Assembly (NCBI GenBank): GCA_023411575.1
Contig: JAEYOP010000008.1
Span: 17,639-81,638 of the forward strand
From: Bacillota bacterium
GTDB lineage: Bacteria; Bacillota; Clostridia; Acetivibrionales; DTU013
Reading direction: 5' to 3'
Length of the DNA: 64,000 bases
A program made the position numbers and the translations under genes. Shown here piece by piece: positions 52,651 through 62,047 of this stretch. The notes beneath the pieces are model-generated. The model was not told the DNA's origin and did no database searches. It worked only from the letters and a program-made list of their open reading frames with translations. How positions within the stretch are numbered: the first letter of the stretch is position 1; every line of letters starts with the position of its first letter.

Positions 52651-54081
52651 ATGAAGAAAGCATCAAAGGTTATTGCACTGCTGGTTGCTCTTTGCGTGGG
52701 AATGGGTCTGGTCCTGACCGGCTGCGGCGCGGCTCAGACGACGGAACCCAAGGCGACCGCCGCGTCGCAGAATGCCGCCGTAACGGAACCCGCTCCGGCG
52801 GAGACGGAAGCAAAAGAGCCGGTTACCCTGAAGTTCACCTACTGGGGCAGCCCGGATGAAAAGAAAGCAATTGAAGGCGCATGTGCGAAGTTTACTGAGA
52901 AATATCCCTGGATCAAGGTAGAAGCCGTACAGATTCCCAACTCCGATTACAACGCAAAGCTGACCGCCATGTCGGCAGGGAACGATATCCCGGATACCGG
53001 CTATATGACAGGCGACCTGGGCGATACCTGGGCGAACGAAGGCAAATTCGCCAACCTGTTTGACATGTTTGCAAAGGATACCGAACTCAAAAAAGAAGAC
53101 TTCCTCGACTATATCTGGTACAAGCTCACTCCGGACAACGCCTGGGGCATCAGCACCGCCGGAGAATGCTTCGGCCTGTACTACAACAAGGACCTCGTGA
53201 AGGCGGCCGGCGTCGATAAGCTGCCTACAACCGCCGAAACGGCAATGAGCTGGGACGAATTCGTAGACCTGGCCAAGAAGCTCACCCTGGACAAAAACGG
53301 CAAAACAGCGGCGGATCCCGGCTTCGATCCCAAGAACATCAAACAGTACGGCTTCATGTTCGAAACCTGGGACCAGCCGATCAACAATTTCATCTACAGC
53401 AACGGCGGCGCATGGACCTCGGAGGACGGCAAGGATTTCGCCCTGAATTCCCCGGAAGCGGCGGATGCCATACAGAAGCTGGCCGACCTGATCAATGTAT
53501 ACCACGTAGCTCCCTCTCCTCTGGCAGCCAAATCCCTTCCGGCAATGGCTACCGCACTTCAGTCCAACCTTACGGCCATGTGCCTTGGCGGACAGTGGAT
53601 CAATCTCGACCTCGGCAATGCAAAGGCCAATTATGACATCGGCGTTCTTCCGGTGATGAAGAAGAGCATTACCATCGGCTTGAGCGGCGCCACCGTATTC
53701 TTCAAGGAATCGAAGCATCCGGAAGAAGGCTGGCAGCTGTTCAAATGGATGTCCGACCCGGCCGGCGCGATTGAACTGTACTCCGGCGGATTGTGGATGC
53801 CCACTCTGAAAAAATGGTATACCGATCCGGACCTGGTAAGCAAGTGGGTGGATGCCAATCCTGCGGCTCATCCCGCCGGATTCAAGGAAGCCATGATGGA
53901 CCAACTGATGAAAAACGGCGTTCCCCAGCCCCAGTATTACCTGAAAAACTATGCAAAGCTTGCTCCCATAGTAACCTCTTCCTGGGACCAGGTATGGCTG
54001 GGCAAGAAGACGGCGGCGGAAGCGCTGGCGGAAATGGAACCCAAGGCAAAGGCCGAATACAAAGGCCGCTATGACCGGTAA
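52651..54081 (+). CDS. extracellular sugar-binding lipoprotein 2
   Basis: A 476-residue family-1 solute-binding protein. The signal peptide ends in the lipobox LTGC with Cys25, followed by a low-complexity Thr/Ala/Glu/Pro linker. The mature domain (VTLKFTYWGSPDEKKAIEG...) is a paralogue of the preceding gene. An ideal AAGGAGGT lies ten bases before ATG 52651. A 142-base gap separates it from copy 1 (it contains a TATAAT at 52582 without a clear -35), and a strong hairpin follows. It is probably the main, highly expressed binding protein for the two permeases. Confidence 0.93.
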   Translation: MKKASKVIALLVALCVGMGLVLTGCGAAQTTEPKATAASQNAAVTEPAPAETEAKEPVTLKFTYWGSPDEKKAIEGACAKFTEKYPWIKVEAVQIPNSDYNAKLTAMSAGNDIPDTGYMTGDLGDTWANEGKFANLFDMFAKDTELKKEDFLDYIWYKLTPDNAWGISTAGECFGLYYNKDLVKAAGVDKLPTTAETAMSWDEFVDLAKKLTLDKNGKTAADPGFDPKNIKQYGFMFETWDQPINNFIYSNGGAWTSEDGKDFALNSPEAADAIQKLADLINVYHVAPSPLAAKSLPAMATALQSNLTAMCLGGQWINLDLGNAKANYDIGVLPVMKKSITIGLSGATVFFKESKHPEEGWQLFKWMSDPAGAIELYSGGLWMPTLKKWYTDPDLVSKWVDANPAAHPAGFKEAMMDQLMKNGVPQPQYYLKNYAKLAPIVTSSWDQVWLGKKTAAEALAEMEPKAKAEYKGRYDR

Positions 54082-54112
54082 CAGACCGGAATCGATTGTG
54101 ACATTTTAATGA

Positions 54113-54149
54113 TTAACGAGAGCCAGAATTTTGTTCTGGCTCTCGTTAA
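54113..54149 (+). promoter_or_regulatory. strong intergenic hairpin after binding protein 2
   Basis: A perfect 16-bp stem (54113-54128 with 54134-54149) with a 5-base loop but no T-run. Such elements between binding-protein and permease genes usually stabilise the upstream mRNA or partly block read-through, letting the binding protein outnumber the permeases. Confidence 0.7.
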
Positions 54150-54173
54150 AGATACGGGAAAGAGGGAGTGCTC

Positions 54174-55139
54174 ATGGAATACGGCTTAAGCACGACAAAA
54201 AGCATTATGGACAGGGCAAGAAAAAGCAGATACAAAAGCTTGAGGATCGGTTTGCTTTTCACGGCGCCCGTTCTTCTGGGATATTTTATCTTTGTATTCG
54301 TTCCTTTGATCGTAACAGCGGTAATGAGCTTTGCAAGCTATTCGATCGGATCTCCGAACAATCACTTTATCGGCCTGCAAAACTACATCGACATGTTCAC
54401 CGGCCAGGACATTTACTTTTGGCCCTCCGTCAAGGCAACCATTTTCTATGTGTTCGGGAGCGTTCCGCTGGGAATCGTATTCTCCTATTTTATGGCGATC
54501 CTTTTGAATGAGAAAATAAAAGGCAGGTCGCTGCTCCGGGGCGTCTTTTATCTGCCGATGGTCATACCGCTGGCTTCCGGCTGTTCCATCTGGCTCTGGA
54601 TGTTCCAGCCGGATTTCGGCGTTATCAACCAGCTGCTGAAAACGGTGGGACTTCCCGCAGGGACCTGGCTTTCATCGGATACAACCGTCATCCTTTCTTT
54701 TATTATCGTAAGCGTGTGGCTTTGCGGAAACACCGTTGTCATATTCCTCGCAGGGCTGCAGGAAATCCCGTCCCATCTCTACGAGGCAATTGAAGTAGAT
54801 GGCGGAAACGCGGTTCACAAATTGATTTACGTGACCATTCCCATGTCTTCGTCCATTATCTTTTTCAATACGGTAATGGGGGTGATCAACGCCTTCCAGA
54901 CCTTTGTGCAGACTGCCGTGCTTACGCCGGGATACAGCCAGATGATGATGGGACAGCCCAACAATGCGGGACTGCTTTATGTGCCTTATATCTACATCAA
55001 GGCCTTCCGCTTTTCCCAGATGGGAGCGGCCAGCGCTTCCGCCATGGTCCTTCTGGCTGCCATCGCCATCTTTACGGTTCTTTTCTTCCGCCTGCAAAAA
55101 TCCTATGTCTACTATGAAGGAGATGCCAAAAAGAGATGA
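54174..55139 (+). CDS. ABC sugar transporter permease, MalF type
   Basis: A 321-residue membrane permease with six predicted helices. The ATPase-contacting EAA loop reads LYEAIEVDGGNAVHKLIYVT. AGAGGGAG precedes ATG 54174. Overlaps the second permease by four bases. No ATP-binding subunit gene is present in the locus, so a shared MsmX-like ATPase from elsewhere is expected (family knowledge). Confidence 0.94.
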   Translation: MEYGLSTTKSIMDRARKSRYKSLRIGLLFTAPVLLGYFIFVFVPLIVTAVMSFASYSIGSPNNHFIGLQNYIDMFTGQDIYFWPSVKATIFYVFGSVPLGIVFSYFMAILLNEKIKGRSLLRGVFYLPMVIPLASGCSIWLWMFQPDFGVINQLLKTVGLPAGTWLSSDTTVILSFIIVSVWLCGNTVVIFLAGLQEIPSHLYEAIEVDGGNAVHKLIYVTIPMSSSIIFFNTVMGVINAFQTFVQTAVLTPGYSQMMMGQPNNAGLLYVPYIYIKAFRFSQMGAASASAMVLLAAIAIFTVLFFRLQKSYVYYEGDAKKR

Positions 55140-55969
55140 AAAAGCGAATAAACGCGGGAAACGTTCTAATCCATATTATTTTATATGCCGCGGCCATCCT
55201 GTGCATCTTCCCGTTTTACTGGATGCTCCGGACCGCGGTGGTCAATATGAGCAACATATTTTCTCCGGATCTGCACCTGCTGCCTCCGGTCGTCCTCCTG
55301 GACAATTTCCAGAGAGCATTGACCTCTCTGCCCTTCGGGACCTATTTCCTGAATACGGTCCTCGTAACGGTCCTGAACCTGATCGGGGTACTGTTGACCA
55401 GTTCCCTGTGCGCCTATGGCTTCTCCAGGCTGAACTGGCCCGGCAGGGACAAGGTGTTCGGGGTGATGCTGACGGCCTTGATGCTGCCGTACTCCGTCCT
55501 GATGATCCCGCATTTTATCGGGTGGAGCTTCCTCGGACTGACGGATACCTTTGCGCCCTTGACAATTCCGGCCTATTTCGGGGGAGGACTGTTCAACATC
55601 TTCCTGCTGCGGCAGTTCTTCTTCGGAATCCCCCGGGAGATGGACGAAGCGGCTTTTGTAGACGGCGCCAGCCATCTCCGGATTTATTGGTCCATCATTC
55701 TTCCCCTCAGCAAGCAGGCCCTGATCGTGGTGGGGCTGTTTACCTACCTGACCCACTGGAACAACTACCTCGAGCCCATGATCTACATTTCCTCCGAAAA
55801 GAAATTTACGCTGATGCTGGGGCTGAACCAGTTCATGGGCGGGTACAACGCCGAGTGGAACCTGATGATGGCGGCCGTTGTGGTGATCGTCATACCGTCG
55901 CTCCTGTTCTACCTCGTAGCGCAAAGATATTTTATTGAAGGAATTGCCATGACTGGTGTCAAGGGGTGA
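55136..55969 (+). CDS. ABC sugar transporter permease, MalG type
   Basis: A 277-residue permease with six helices and the EAA loop MDEAAFVDGASHLRIYWSII. It starts inside the end of the first permease gene (ATGA overlap). The chemoreceptor gene begins five bases after its stop, so the whole set is one transcript. Confidence 0.94.
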   Translation: MKKRINAGNVLIHIILYAAAILCIFPFYWMLRTAVVNMSNIFSPDLHLLPPVVLLDNFQRALTSLPFGTYFLNTVLVTVLNLIGVLLTSSLCAYGFSRLNWPGRDKVFGVMLTALMLPYSVLMIPHFIGWSFLGLTDTFAPLTIPAYFGGGLFNIFLLRQFFFGIPREMDEAAFVDGASHLRIYWSIILPLSKQALIVVGLFTYLTHWNNYLEPMIYISSEKKFTLMLGLNQFMGGYNAEWNLMMAAVVVIVIPSLLFYLVAQRYFIEGIAMTGVKG

Positions 55970-55974
55970 TGAGA

Positions 55975-58050
55975 ATGAAGAGGATCCGTGCGATCTCCCT
56001 TTTCAGAAGAATCAAAGTAAGAAACAGGCTCATTCTGTCCTTTTTATTGCTTTCCGTCGTCCCTCTTTCCGTATTGGGGATTTTATCCTACTACAAATCC
56101 AGCGCCGCCATAAAAACAAAAATCGGCACCTATTCGGTCCAACTGATGAACCAGTTGAATCAGAATATCAACCTGGAAATGAAAAAGATCCAGGGCTATT
56201 CCGACGATGCCGCGCTGTCCGCCGATATTCAGGAGCAGTTGAAGGACTTCGACAAGCAGGATGATTCGGGCCAGTACGACCGGATGAACGCGGTGGCGGG
56301 GATTCTGTCCGAGGAATTGATCGCGGCCGGCCAGGTGGAGGACGCTTTTATCATCACGACCAACAACATTGTATTGAAAAAGGGGACGGGAGGGAGCGCA
56401 ACCAATACGATGACCCTGGACCCGGATACGGTGGAAGCGTTGAAAAAGCAGGCGGCCGACAACAAGGGGACCACGGTCTGGTACACCGGCAGGCTTGCGG
56501 CGGAAGGAAAGATCGTGATCGCACGTTCCATAAGGCTCCTGTCCGATCCGGCCCAGCCTGAAATCGGAAGCATGTTCATTGTCTTTACCGAAAAGAACAT
56601 CTCCGACCTCTATAAGGACATGGATATCGGCGCCGAAGCGGATATCAGCATTGTCGGCGCCGACGGGACGGTGATCTCCTCGAGCAGCCCGGAGGCCGCC
56701 GCCGGAAAGACATTTGAGAAATATGCCGAAGCGAAGCTGCTGGAGACGATTAAGACGGAATCCGGCAAAAAGGAATATGTATTCAGTAAGGTCATCGACA
56801 AAAAGGACTATCTGGTTGCCTATTCTTATATTGAAAATAACGGCTGGTATGTCGTCGGCACCATACCATATGCCTATCTGAACGCCGAATCGGTCAGCAT
56901 CCGGAATATCATGCTGATTATAGGCCTGACCTGCCTGGCGTTTGTTTTTTTGCTGACCTTTGTTATTGCCCAAAGCATTTCGGCCCCTCTCAACAAGCTT
57001 CTGGCGGTTATAGGGGAGGCGGAAAAGGGCATATTCACCGGCAGCCTGACGGACTCCTCCAGGGATGAGGTCGGAGAGGTGATTCAAAAATTCAACAGCA
57101 TGGTCGGGAACGTCCGGAAGCTGGTCCGGAAGGCGGGCGAAGCCGCCAGTGCGGTGCTGGTAAACTCGGAGCATATTGCGGAAGCCGCAAGGGAATCCCA
57201 TACGGTATCCGAGCAGGTGGCGTCCACAATCCAGCATCTTGCGGAGGGGGCGTCCAGCCAGGCGGAGGAGGGCTGCCGCAGCATGGAACAGATGGATGAT
57301 CTGTCGAAGCACTTTGATAAGGTGAACAGCGAGATCGAAGGGGTTTCGAAAATCATCCGCGATACCAGAAATCTCAGCCGCAATACCCTGGAAACCGTTA
57401 CCTCCCTCAAGGAGAAAGCGGCCGGGACCGGAAGCGCGTCCGACAAAATAACGGCCAATATCAACAGCTTGAACGAGGATATGAAGGAAATTGAAAAAAT
57501 TGTCCGGCTGATCGCGGAAATTGCCGAGCAGACCAACCTCCTTTCGCTGAACGCCGCCATAGAAGCGGCCCGGGCGGGGGCGGCCGGGAAAGGCTTTGCC
57601 GTGGTGGCCGAGGAAGTTAAAAAACTGGCCTACCGGTCCAAGGATGCTTCCGTCACAATCAACGGCATTATAAAGGAAATCCGGGGGAAAACGGAAGCGT
57701 CCGTGGAAGAAGCGGACCATGCGAAGGCGTCCGTCCACGAGCTCATGAACGGCGTGGAGGAAGCGGATGCCTCTTTCCATACGATTTCCGGGGCAATGGG
57801 CTCCATTATCGCCCAGTTGAATAACGTAACAGGCTCGATGGATAAAATGCAGCTCTCCAGAAACAGCACCTATACTTCCGTAAAGAGGATTTCGGACGTT
57901 TCCCAGGATACCGCGGCGGTTGTGGAAGAGGTTTCTGCATCCACCGAGGAGCAGGCGGCGAGTGCGGAGGAGCTGTCGGCCTATGCCGGCCGGCTGAACG
58001 AAATGGCGATGGAGTTGGACAGGGCCATATCGGTGTTCCGGTTTGAATGA
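55975..58050 (+). CDS. methyl-accepting chemotaxis protein
   Basis: A 691-residue chemoreceptor. A transmembrane helix (about 18-38), a double-Cache-like periplasmic-type sensor (about 40-300), a second helix (about 305-328) and HAMP are followed by a long cytoplasmic signalling coil. The coil has the conserved hairpin tip EIAEQTNLLSLNAAIEAARA. ATG 55975 follows AAGGGG. Its place between the permeases and the GH127 gene suggests it senses the same sugar, directly or through a binding protein. Confidence 0.94.
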   Translation: MKRIRAISLFRRIKVRNRLILSFLLLSVVPLSVLGILSYYKSSAAIKTKIGTYSVQLMNQLNQNINLEMKKIQGYSDDAALSADIQEQLKDFDKQDDSGQYDRMNAVAGILSEELIAAGQVEDAFIITTNNIVLKKGTGGSATNTMTLDPDTVEALKKQAADNKGTTVWYTGRLAAEGKIVIARSIRLLSDPAQPEIGSMFIVFTEKNISDLYKDMDIGAEADISIVGADGTVISSSSPEAAAGKTFEKYAEAKLLETIKTESGKKEYVFSKVIDKKDYLVAYSYIENNGWYVVGTIPYAYLNAESVSIRNIMLIIGLTCLAFVFLLTFVIAQSISAPLNKLLAVIGEAEKGIFTGSLTDSSRDEVGEVIQKFNSMVGNVRKLVRKAGEAASAVLVNSEHIAEAARESHTVSEQVASTIQHLAEGASSQAEEGCRSMEQMDDLSKHFDKVNSEIEGVSKIIRDTRNLSRNTLETVTSLKEKAAGTGSASDKITANINSLNEDMKEIEKIVRLIAEIAEQTNLLSLNAAIEAARAGAAGKGFAVVAEEVKKLAYRSKDASVTINGIIKEIRGKTEASVEEADHAKASVHELMNGVEEADASFHTISGAMGSIIAQLNNVTGSMDKMQLSRNSTYTSVKRISDVSQDTAAVVEEVSASTEEQAASAEELSAYAGRLNEMAMELDRAISVFRFE

Positions 58051-58093
58051 ACAGGCACACCCGGATAGACATAAATCCACAGGGAGGAAATAA

Positions 58094-60049
58094 ATGAGAA
58101 ACGATTGGAAAGTGAAAATAAACGACCCGTTTTGGTCCAAACGGATCAAGCTGGTTCACGACGAAGTGCTTCCCTACCAGTGGGAAGCGATCAACGACCG
58201 GATACCCGGCGCGGAGCCAAGCCATGCGATCCGCAATTTCCGGATCGCCGCGGGCCTGGAGCAGGGGGAATTCTACGGCTTTGCCTTTCAGGACACGGAT
58301 GTGGCCAAATGGCTGGAGGCGGTCGCCTACCGGCTGGAAACGGATCCCGATCCGGAATTGGAAAAGCTGGCGGACGAAGTCATTGAGCTCATTGGGAAGG
58401 CGCAGCATGAGGACGGCTACCTGAACACCTATTTCACTGTAAAGGAACCGGGCAAACGGTGGACCAACCTGAGAGAATGCCATGAGCTGTACACGGCAGG
58501 TCATTTTATGGAGGCCGCCGCGGCTTATTACCATGCGACGGGAAAAAAGAAACTTCTGGATATCCTGTGCCGCTTTGCGGACCATATCGATTCGGTCTTC
58601 GGAAGGTCACCCGGCAAGCTGCCCGGCTATCCGGGGCACCAGGAAATCGAGCTGGCCCTGGTAAAGCTGTATGAGGCCACCGGGAACGAAAAATATCTGA
58701 AGCTGAGCAAGTATTTCCTGGACGAGAGGGGAAGAGAACCCTTTTATTTCGATATCGAATCCGCGGAGAGGGGAAATACCGTTCACTCGCCCGATCCGGT
58801 CATGTACAACAGAAAGTACGCCCAGACGCATTTGCCCGTGAAAGAGCAGGACGCGGCCGAGGGACATGCCGTGCGGGCGGTGTACATGCTGGCCGGGATG
58901 GCGGATGTGGCCGCGCTTGCCGGAGAGGAGGACATGCTGGAGGCATGCAGGAGACTGTGGAACAATATTGTCGCGAAACGGATGTACATAACGGGCGGGA
59001 TTGGCTCAATGGCTTACGGAGAGGCGTTTTCCTTCGATTACGACCTCCCGAATGACACCATGTACACCGAAACCTGTGCATCCGTCGGCCTGATCTTTTT
59101 TGCCCACCGGATGCTGAAGATCGAGCCGAAAAGCGGCTATGCGGATGAGCTGGAACGGGCGCTTTACAACAATGTCCTCGCCGGAATGGCTCAGGACGGG
59201 AAGGGCTTTTTTTATGTAAACCCTCTGGAGGTATTGCCGGAAGCATGTGAGAAGAACGCCACCTACAAGCATGTAAAGCCCGTAAGGCAGCGGTGGTATG
59301 CCTGCGCCTGCTGTCCGCCCAATATTGCAAGGCTGCTTGCATCCCTGGGACAATATATCTATACGGTAAAAGGGGATACTGTATATACCCACCTTTATAT
59401 CGGCAATGAGACAAGGCTGAAGGTAGGCGGAAGGGAGCTTTCCCTGAAACTTGAGACGAATTATCCGTGGGACGGGAAAATAGGGCTGGAGGTTTCGGGA
59501 CAGGAGAAGCAGGAGCAGGAGGCCGCAGTCGCTTTGAGAATCCCCGGCTGGTGCAAAAAATACCGCCTGACCCTGAACGGCCTGCCGGTAAATGCCGAAC
59601 TCCGCGATGGATATGCCGTCATCAGACGTAGCTGGAAGCAGGGGGAGCTCCTTGAGCTGGAGTTGGATATGCCTGCGGAATGGGTCAGGGCAAATCCCGC
59701 GGTCCGCGCCGACGCGGGCAGGCTAGCCATTCAGCGCGGGCCTCTGGTATATTGCCTGGAAGAAACGGACAACGGAAGCAATCTTTCCGCCCTGTCCGTA
59801 CCCGGAAAGGGCAAACCGGCCGTTGAGTACGATGCCGCTCTGTTCGGCGGAATATATACCATTGGCGCGGAGGGCTGGCGAACCGATGCTTCCGCCTGGG
59901 GAAACCGCCTGTATGGCACGGCGGAGCCGCAGGAAATACCCGTACGGATCAAAGCGGTGCCCTATTTTCTGTGGGGGAACCGAAGACCGGGAGAAATGAT
60001 CGTCTGGGTAAGGCAAGGCTGTCAAAATGTGCGGAACGACCAGGAATAA
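58094..60049 (+). CDS. GH127 family glycoside hydrolase (beta-L-arabinofuranosidase-like)
   Basis: A 651-residue enzyme with the (alpha/alpha)6-barrel start of the DUF1680/GH127 family (WKVKINDPFWSKRI, later HELYTAGHFMEAAAAYY). The zinc and catalytic residues of Bifidobacterium HypBA1 (E322, E338, C340, C417, C418) correspond to E310, E326, C328, C406 and C407, with identical spacing between the first two. No signal peptide, so it acts on imported oligosaccharides in the cytoplasm. Related GH146 or other GH127 specificities cannot be excluded. It closes the sugar-uptake operon; GGAGG precedes the ATG. Confidence 0.92.
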   Translation: MRNDWKVKINDPFWSKRIKLVHDEVLPYQWEAINDRIPGAEPSHAIRNFRIAAGLEQGEFYGFAFQDTDVAKWLEAVAYRLETDPDPELEKLADEVIELIGKAQHEDGYLNTYFTVKEPGKRWTNLRECHELYTAGHFMEAAAAYYHATGKKKLLDILCRFADHIDSVFGRSPGKLPGYPGHQEIELALVKLYEATGNEKYLKLSKYFLDERGREPFYFDIESAERGNTVHSPDPVMYNRKYAQTHLPVKEQDAAEGHAVRAVYMLAGMADVAALAGEEDMLEACRRLWNNIVAKRMYITGGIGSMAYGEAFSFDYDLPNDTMYTETCASVGLIFFAHRMLKIEPKSGYADELERALYNNVLAGMAQDGKGFFYVNPLEVLPEACEKNATYKHVKPVRQRWYACACCPPNIARLLASLGQYIYTVKGDTVYTHLYIGNETRLKVGGRELSLKLETNYPWDGKIGLEVSGQEKQEQEAAVALRIPGWCKKYRLTLNGLPVNAELRDGYAVIRRSWKQGELLELELDMPAEWVRANPAVRADAGRLAIQRGPLVYCLEETDNGSNLSALSVPGKGKPAVEYDAALFGGIYTIGAEGWRTDASAWGNRLYGTAEPQEIPVRIKAVPYFLWGNRRPGEMIVWVRQGCQNVRNDQE

Positions 60050-60076
60050 CCAAACAAAATATTCCTAAATAAATTG

Positions 60077-60105
60077 TTGATATATACGAATAATAGTGTT
60101 ATAAT
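60077..60105 (+). promoter_or_regulatory. sigma-A promoter of the rimP-nusA-infB operon
   Basis: TTGATA (60077-60082), exactly 17 bases, and a perfect TATAAT (60100-60105), about 190 bases before rimP. No terminator was seen between the GH127 stop and this promoter. Confidence 0.8.
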
Positions 60106-60138
60106 ACTCCTTGGACTAAAGCATATAGTTTTATTGGT

Positions 60139-60163
60139 AAAGAGTGGGCCAAACCCACTCTTT
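60139..60163 (+). promoter_or_regulatory. leader hairpin upstream of rimP
   Basis: A perfect 10-bp stem AAAGAGTGGG / CCCACTCTTT (60139-60148, 60154-60163) with loop CCAAA lies about 30 bases after the expected transcription start. It could be a regulatory attenuator of the nusA operon; the remaining leader to 60295 shows no other obvious structure. Confidence 0.65.
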
Positions 60164-60295
60164 GTCTTTACTGAAGCGTAATGAGGTTGTGTACGCGGAA
60201 TGTGCAGGGACACGCGGACGGCGGGATTTGTGCGCCGTGCAGGGGGCTGCGGGCGGTTTTGGCAGTCCGGATCGAAAGGAATGGAATTGGGAAAT

Positions 60296-60757
60296 ATGGC
60301 TAAAAAGCGAGTGGAAGAGTCGGTATCGGAGCTGGCGCAGCCGATCGTCGAAGGATTGTCCTTCGAACTGGTGGATGTGGAGTTTATCAAGGAAGGCGCA
60401 AACTGGTACCTGAGGGTATACATCGACAAGCCGGGCGGCATCGCCATAGACGACTGCCAGGCTGTAAGCGAGCAACTGAGCGACAAGCTGGACGAAACGG
60501 ACCCGATCAAGCAAAGCTACATACTGGAGGTTTCTTCACCGGGCGAAAGGCCTTTGAAGAAAGAACGGGATTTTGAACGGTTTAAGGGTGAAATAGTGGA
60601 AATCAAGCTTTACCAGCCTCTGAACGGCCGGAAGGTATTCGAAGGAGAACTGCTGGGGCTGGTGGGAGAACGAATTGATATAAAAGCGGACGACGGCACA
60701 TCCATGAGTTTCGACAGAAAGGATACGGCGCTTGTAAGACGGATCATACGATTCTGA
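60296..60757 (+). CDS. rimP: ribosome maturation factor RimP
   Basis: A 153-residue 30S assembly factor. The N-terminal domain has AQPIVEGLSFELVDVEF and YLRVYIDKPGGIAIDDC, followed by LEVSSPGERPL and an SH3-like C-terminal domain. ATG 60296 gives the usual length; upstream in-frame starts would add unrelated residues. First gene of the rimP-nusA-ylxR-ylxQ-infB operon. Confidence 0.97.
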   Translation: MAKKRVEESVSELAQPIVEGLSFELVDVEFIKEGANWYLRVYIDKPGGIAIDDCQAVSEQLSDKLDETDPIKQSYILEVSSPGERPLKKERDFERFKGEIVEIKLYQPLNGRKVFEGELLGLVGERIDIKADDGTSMSFDRKDTALVRRIIRF

Positions 60758-60808
60758 CGGGGGATTCAGGGCAACCCGATATTACAGGACATGACAGGAG
60801 GTTAAGGT

Positions 60809-62035
60809 ATGAGTGCAGAATTTATTCAGGCACTGGAGCAGCTTGAAAAGGAGAAGGGGATCGAAAAGGATATATTGATTGAAGCAATTGAAGCAGCTCT
60901 TATTTCAGCATACAAACGGAATTTCGGCTCGACCCAGAACGTCAAGATCAGCATTGACCGGGGATCGGGGGACGTCAGGGTTTTTGCGCTGAAACGGGTC
61001 ACATCCCGGCCTGAAAGCGACGCAGGGGACATTTCTCTAGAGGAAGCGAGAAAATTAAGCGGAAAATATGAGGAAGAAGATATAGCGGAAATCGAAGTTA
61101 CTCCCAGAAAGTTCGGCAGGATCGCGGCGCAGACGGCAAAACAGGTCGTTATGCAGAGGATCCGCGAGGCGGAACGGGGAATCATTTTTGACGAATTCTA
61201 CAATAAGGAAGGCGATATCGTAACGGGGATCATCCAGCGAAGCGAGCGGAAAAACGTCATCATCGACCTTGGAAAGACAGAGGCCATCATTGCCCCGTCC
61301 GAACAGACCGCCGGAGAGGAATACCGGTTCAACGACCGGATCAAAACCTATATAGTAGAAGTGAAGAAAACGACAAAGGGGCCGCAGATCATGGTATCGC
61401 GGACGCACCCCGGACTGGTCAAAAGGCTTTTTGAGCTGGAAGTGCCGGAAATCCACGACGGTACCGTCGAGATCAAGAGCATTTCCAGGGAGCCCGGCTC
61501 CAGGACGAAGATCGCCGTGTTCTCCAGGGACTCGAACGTGGATCCCGTCGGAGCGTGCGTAGGCCAGAAGGGCACCAGGGTCCAGGCGATCGTGGATGAG
61601 CTCCGCGGCGAAAAAATCGACATCATCAAGTGGAGCAGCAACCCGGAGGATTATATCTCCAGCAGCCTCAGCCCGGCAAAGGTGGTCCGGGTCGACGCCA
61701 ACGAGGACGAAAGAACGGCCAGGGTCATCGTGCCGGATTTCCAGCTCTCCCTGGCAATCGGCAAGGAAGGGCAGAACGCCAGGCTTGCCGCCAAGCTTAC
61801 CGGCTGGAAGATCGATATCAAGAGCGAATCGCAGCTCCGGGCCGTGATCGAGCAGCAGATGTTCAATATGGACATGAGCTATAATGCGGATGAAGACGAA
61901 GAGGAGTATGAGGAAACGGAAGAGGATTTTGAGGAGATGGAAGAATCCGATGATTCCGAGGAATTCAGCGAATCCGGCGATTCCGAGGAATTCAACGATT
62001 CCGGCGAATCCGGCGATTCTGGGGAAACGGAATAG
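60809..62035 (+). CDS. nusA: transcription termination/antitermination factor NusA
   Basis: A 408-residue protein with the NusA N-terminal RNA-polymerase-binding domain (1-125), an S1 domain (about 133-200) and two KH domains (the first with DPVGACVGQKGTRVQAI, the second with LAIGKEGQNARLAAKLTGW). The last 50 residues are an acidic tail made of repeated Asp/Glu/Ser/Gly blocks (for example SGDSEEF), replacing the extra C-terminal domains of proteobacterial NusA. AGGAGG precedes the ATG. Confidence 0.97.
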   Translation: MSAEFIQALEQLEKEKGIEKDILIEAIEAALISAYKRNFGSTQNVKISIDRGSGDVRVFALKRVTSRPESDAGDISLEEARKLSGKYEEEDIAEIEVTPRKFGRIAAQTAKQVVMQRIREAERGIIFDEFYNKEGDIVTGIIQRSERKNVIIDLGKTEAIIAPSEQTAGEEYRFNDRIKTYIVEVKKTTKGPQIMVSRTHPGLVKRLFELEVPEIHDGTVEIKSISREPGSRTKIAVFSRDSNVDPVGACVGQKGTRVQAIVDELRGEKIDIIKWSSNPEDYISSSLSPAKVVRVDANEDERTARVIVPDFQLSLAIGKEGQNARLAAKLTGWKIDIKSESQLRAVIEQQMFNMDMSYNADEDEEEYEETEEDFEEMEESDDSEEFSESGDSEEFNDSGESGDSGETE

Positions 62036-62047
62036 GGGGGAACCTGC

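Noticed and set aside
56083..58149. A 688-codon minus-strand frame opposite the chemoreceptor gene
   Set aside because: Same reason: antisense shadow of a strongly supported gene.
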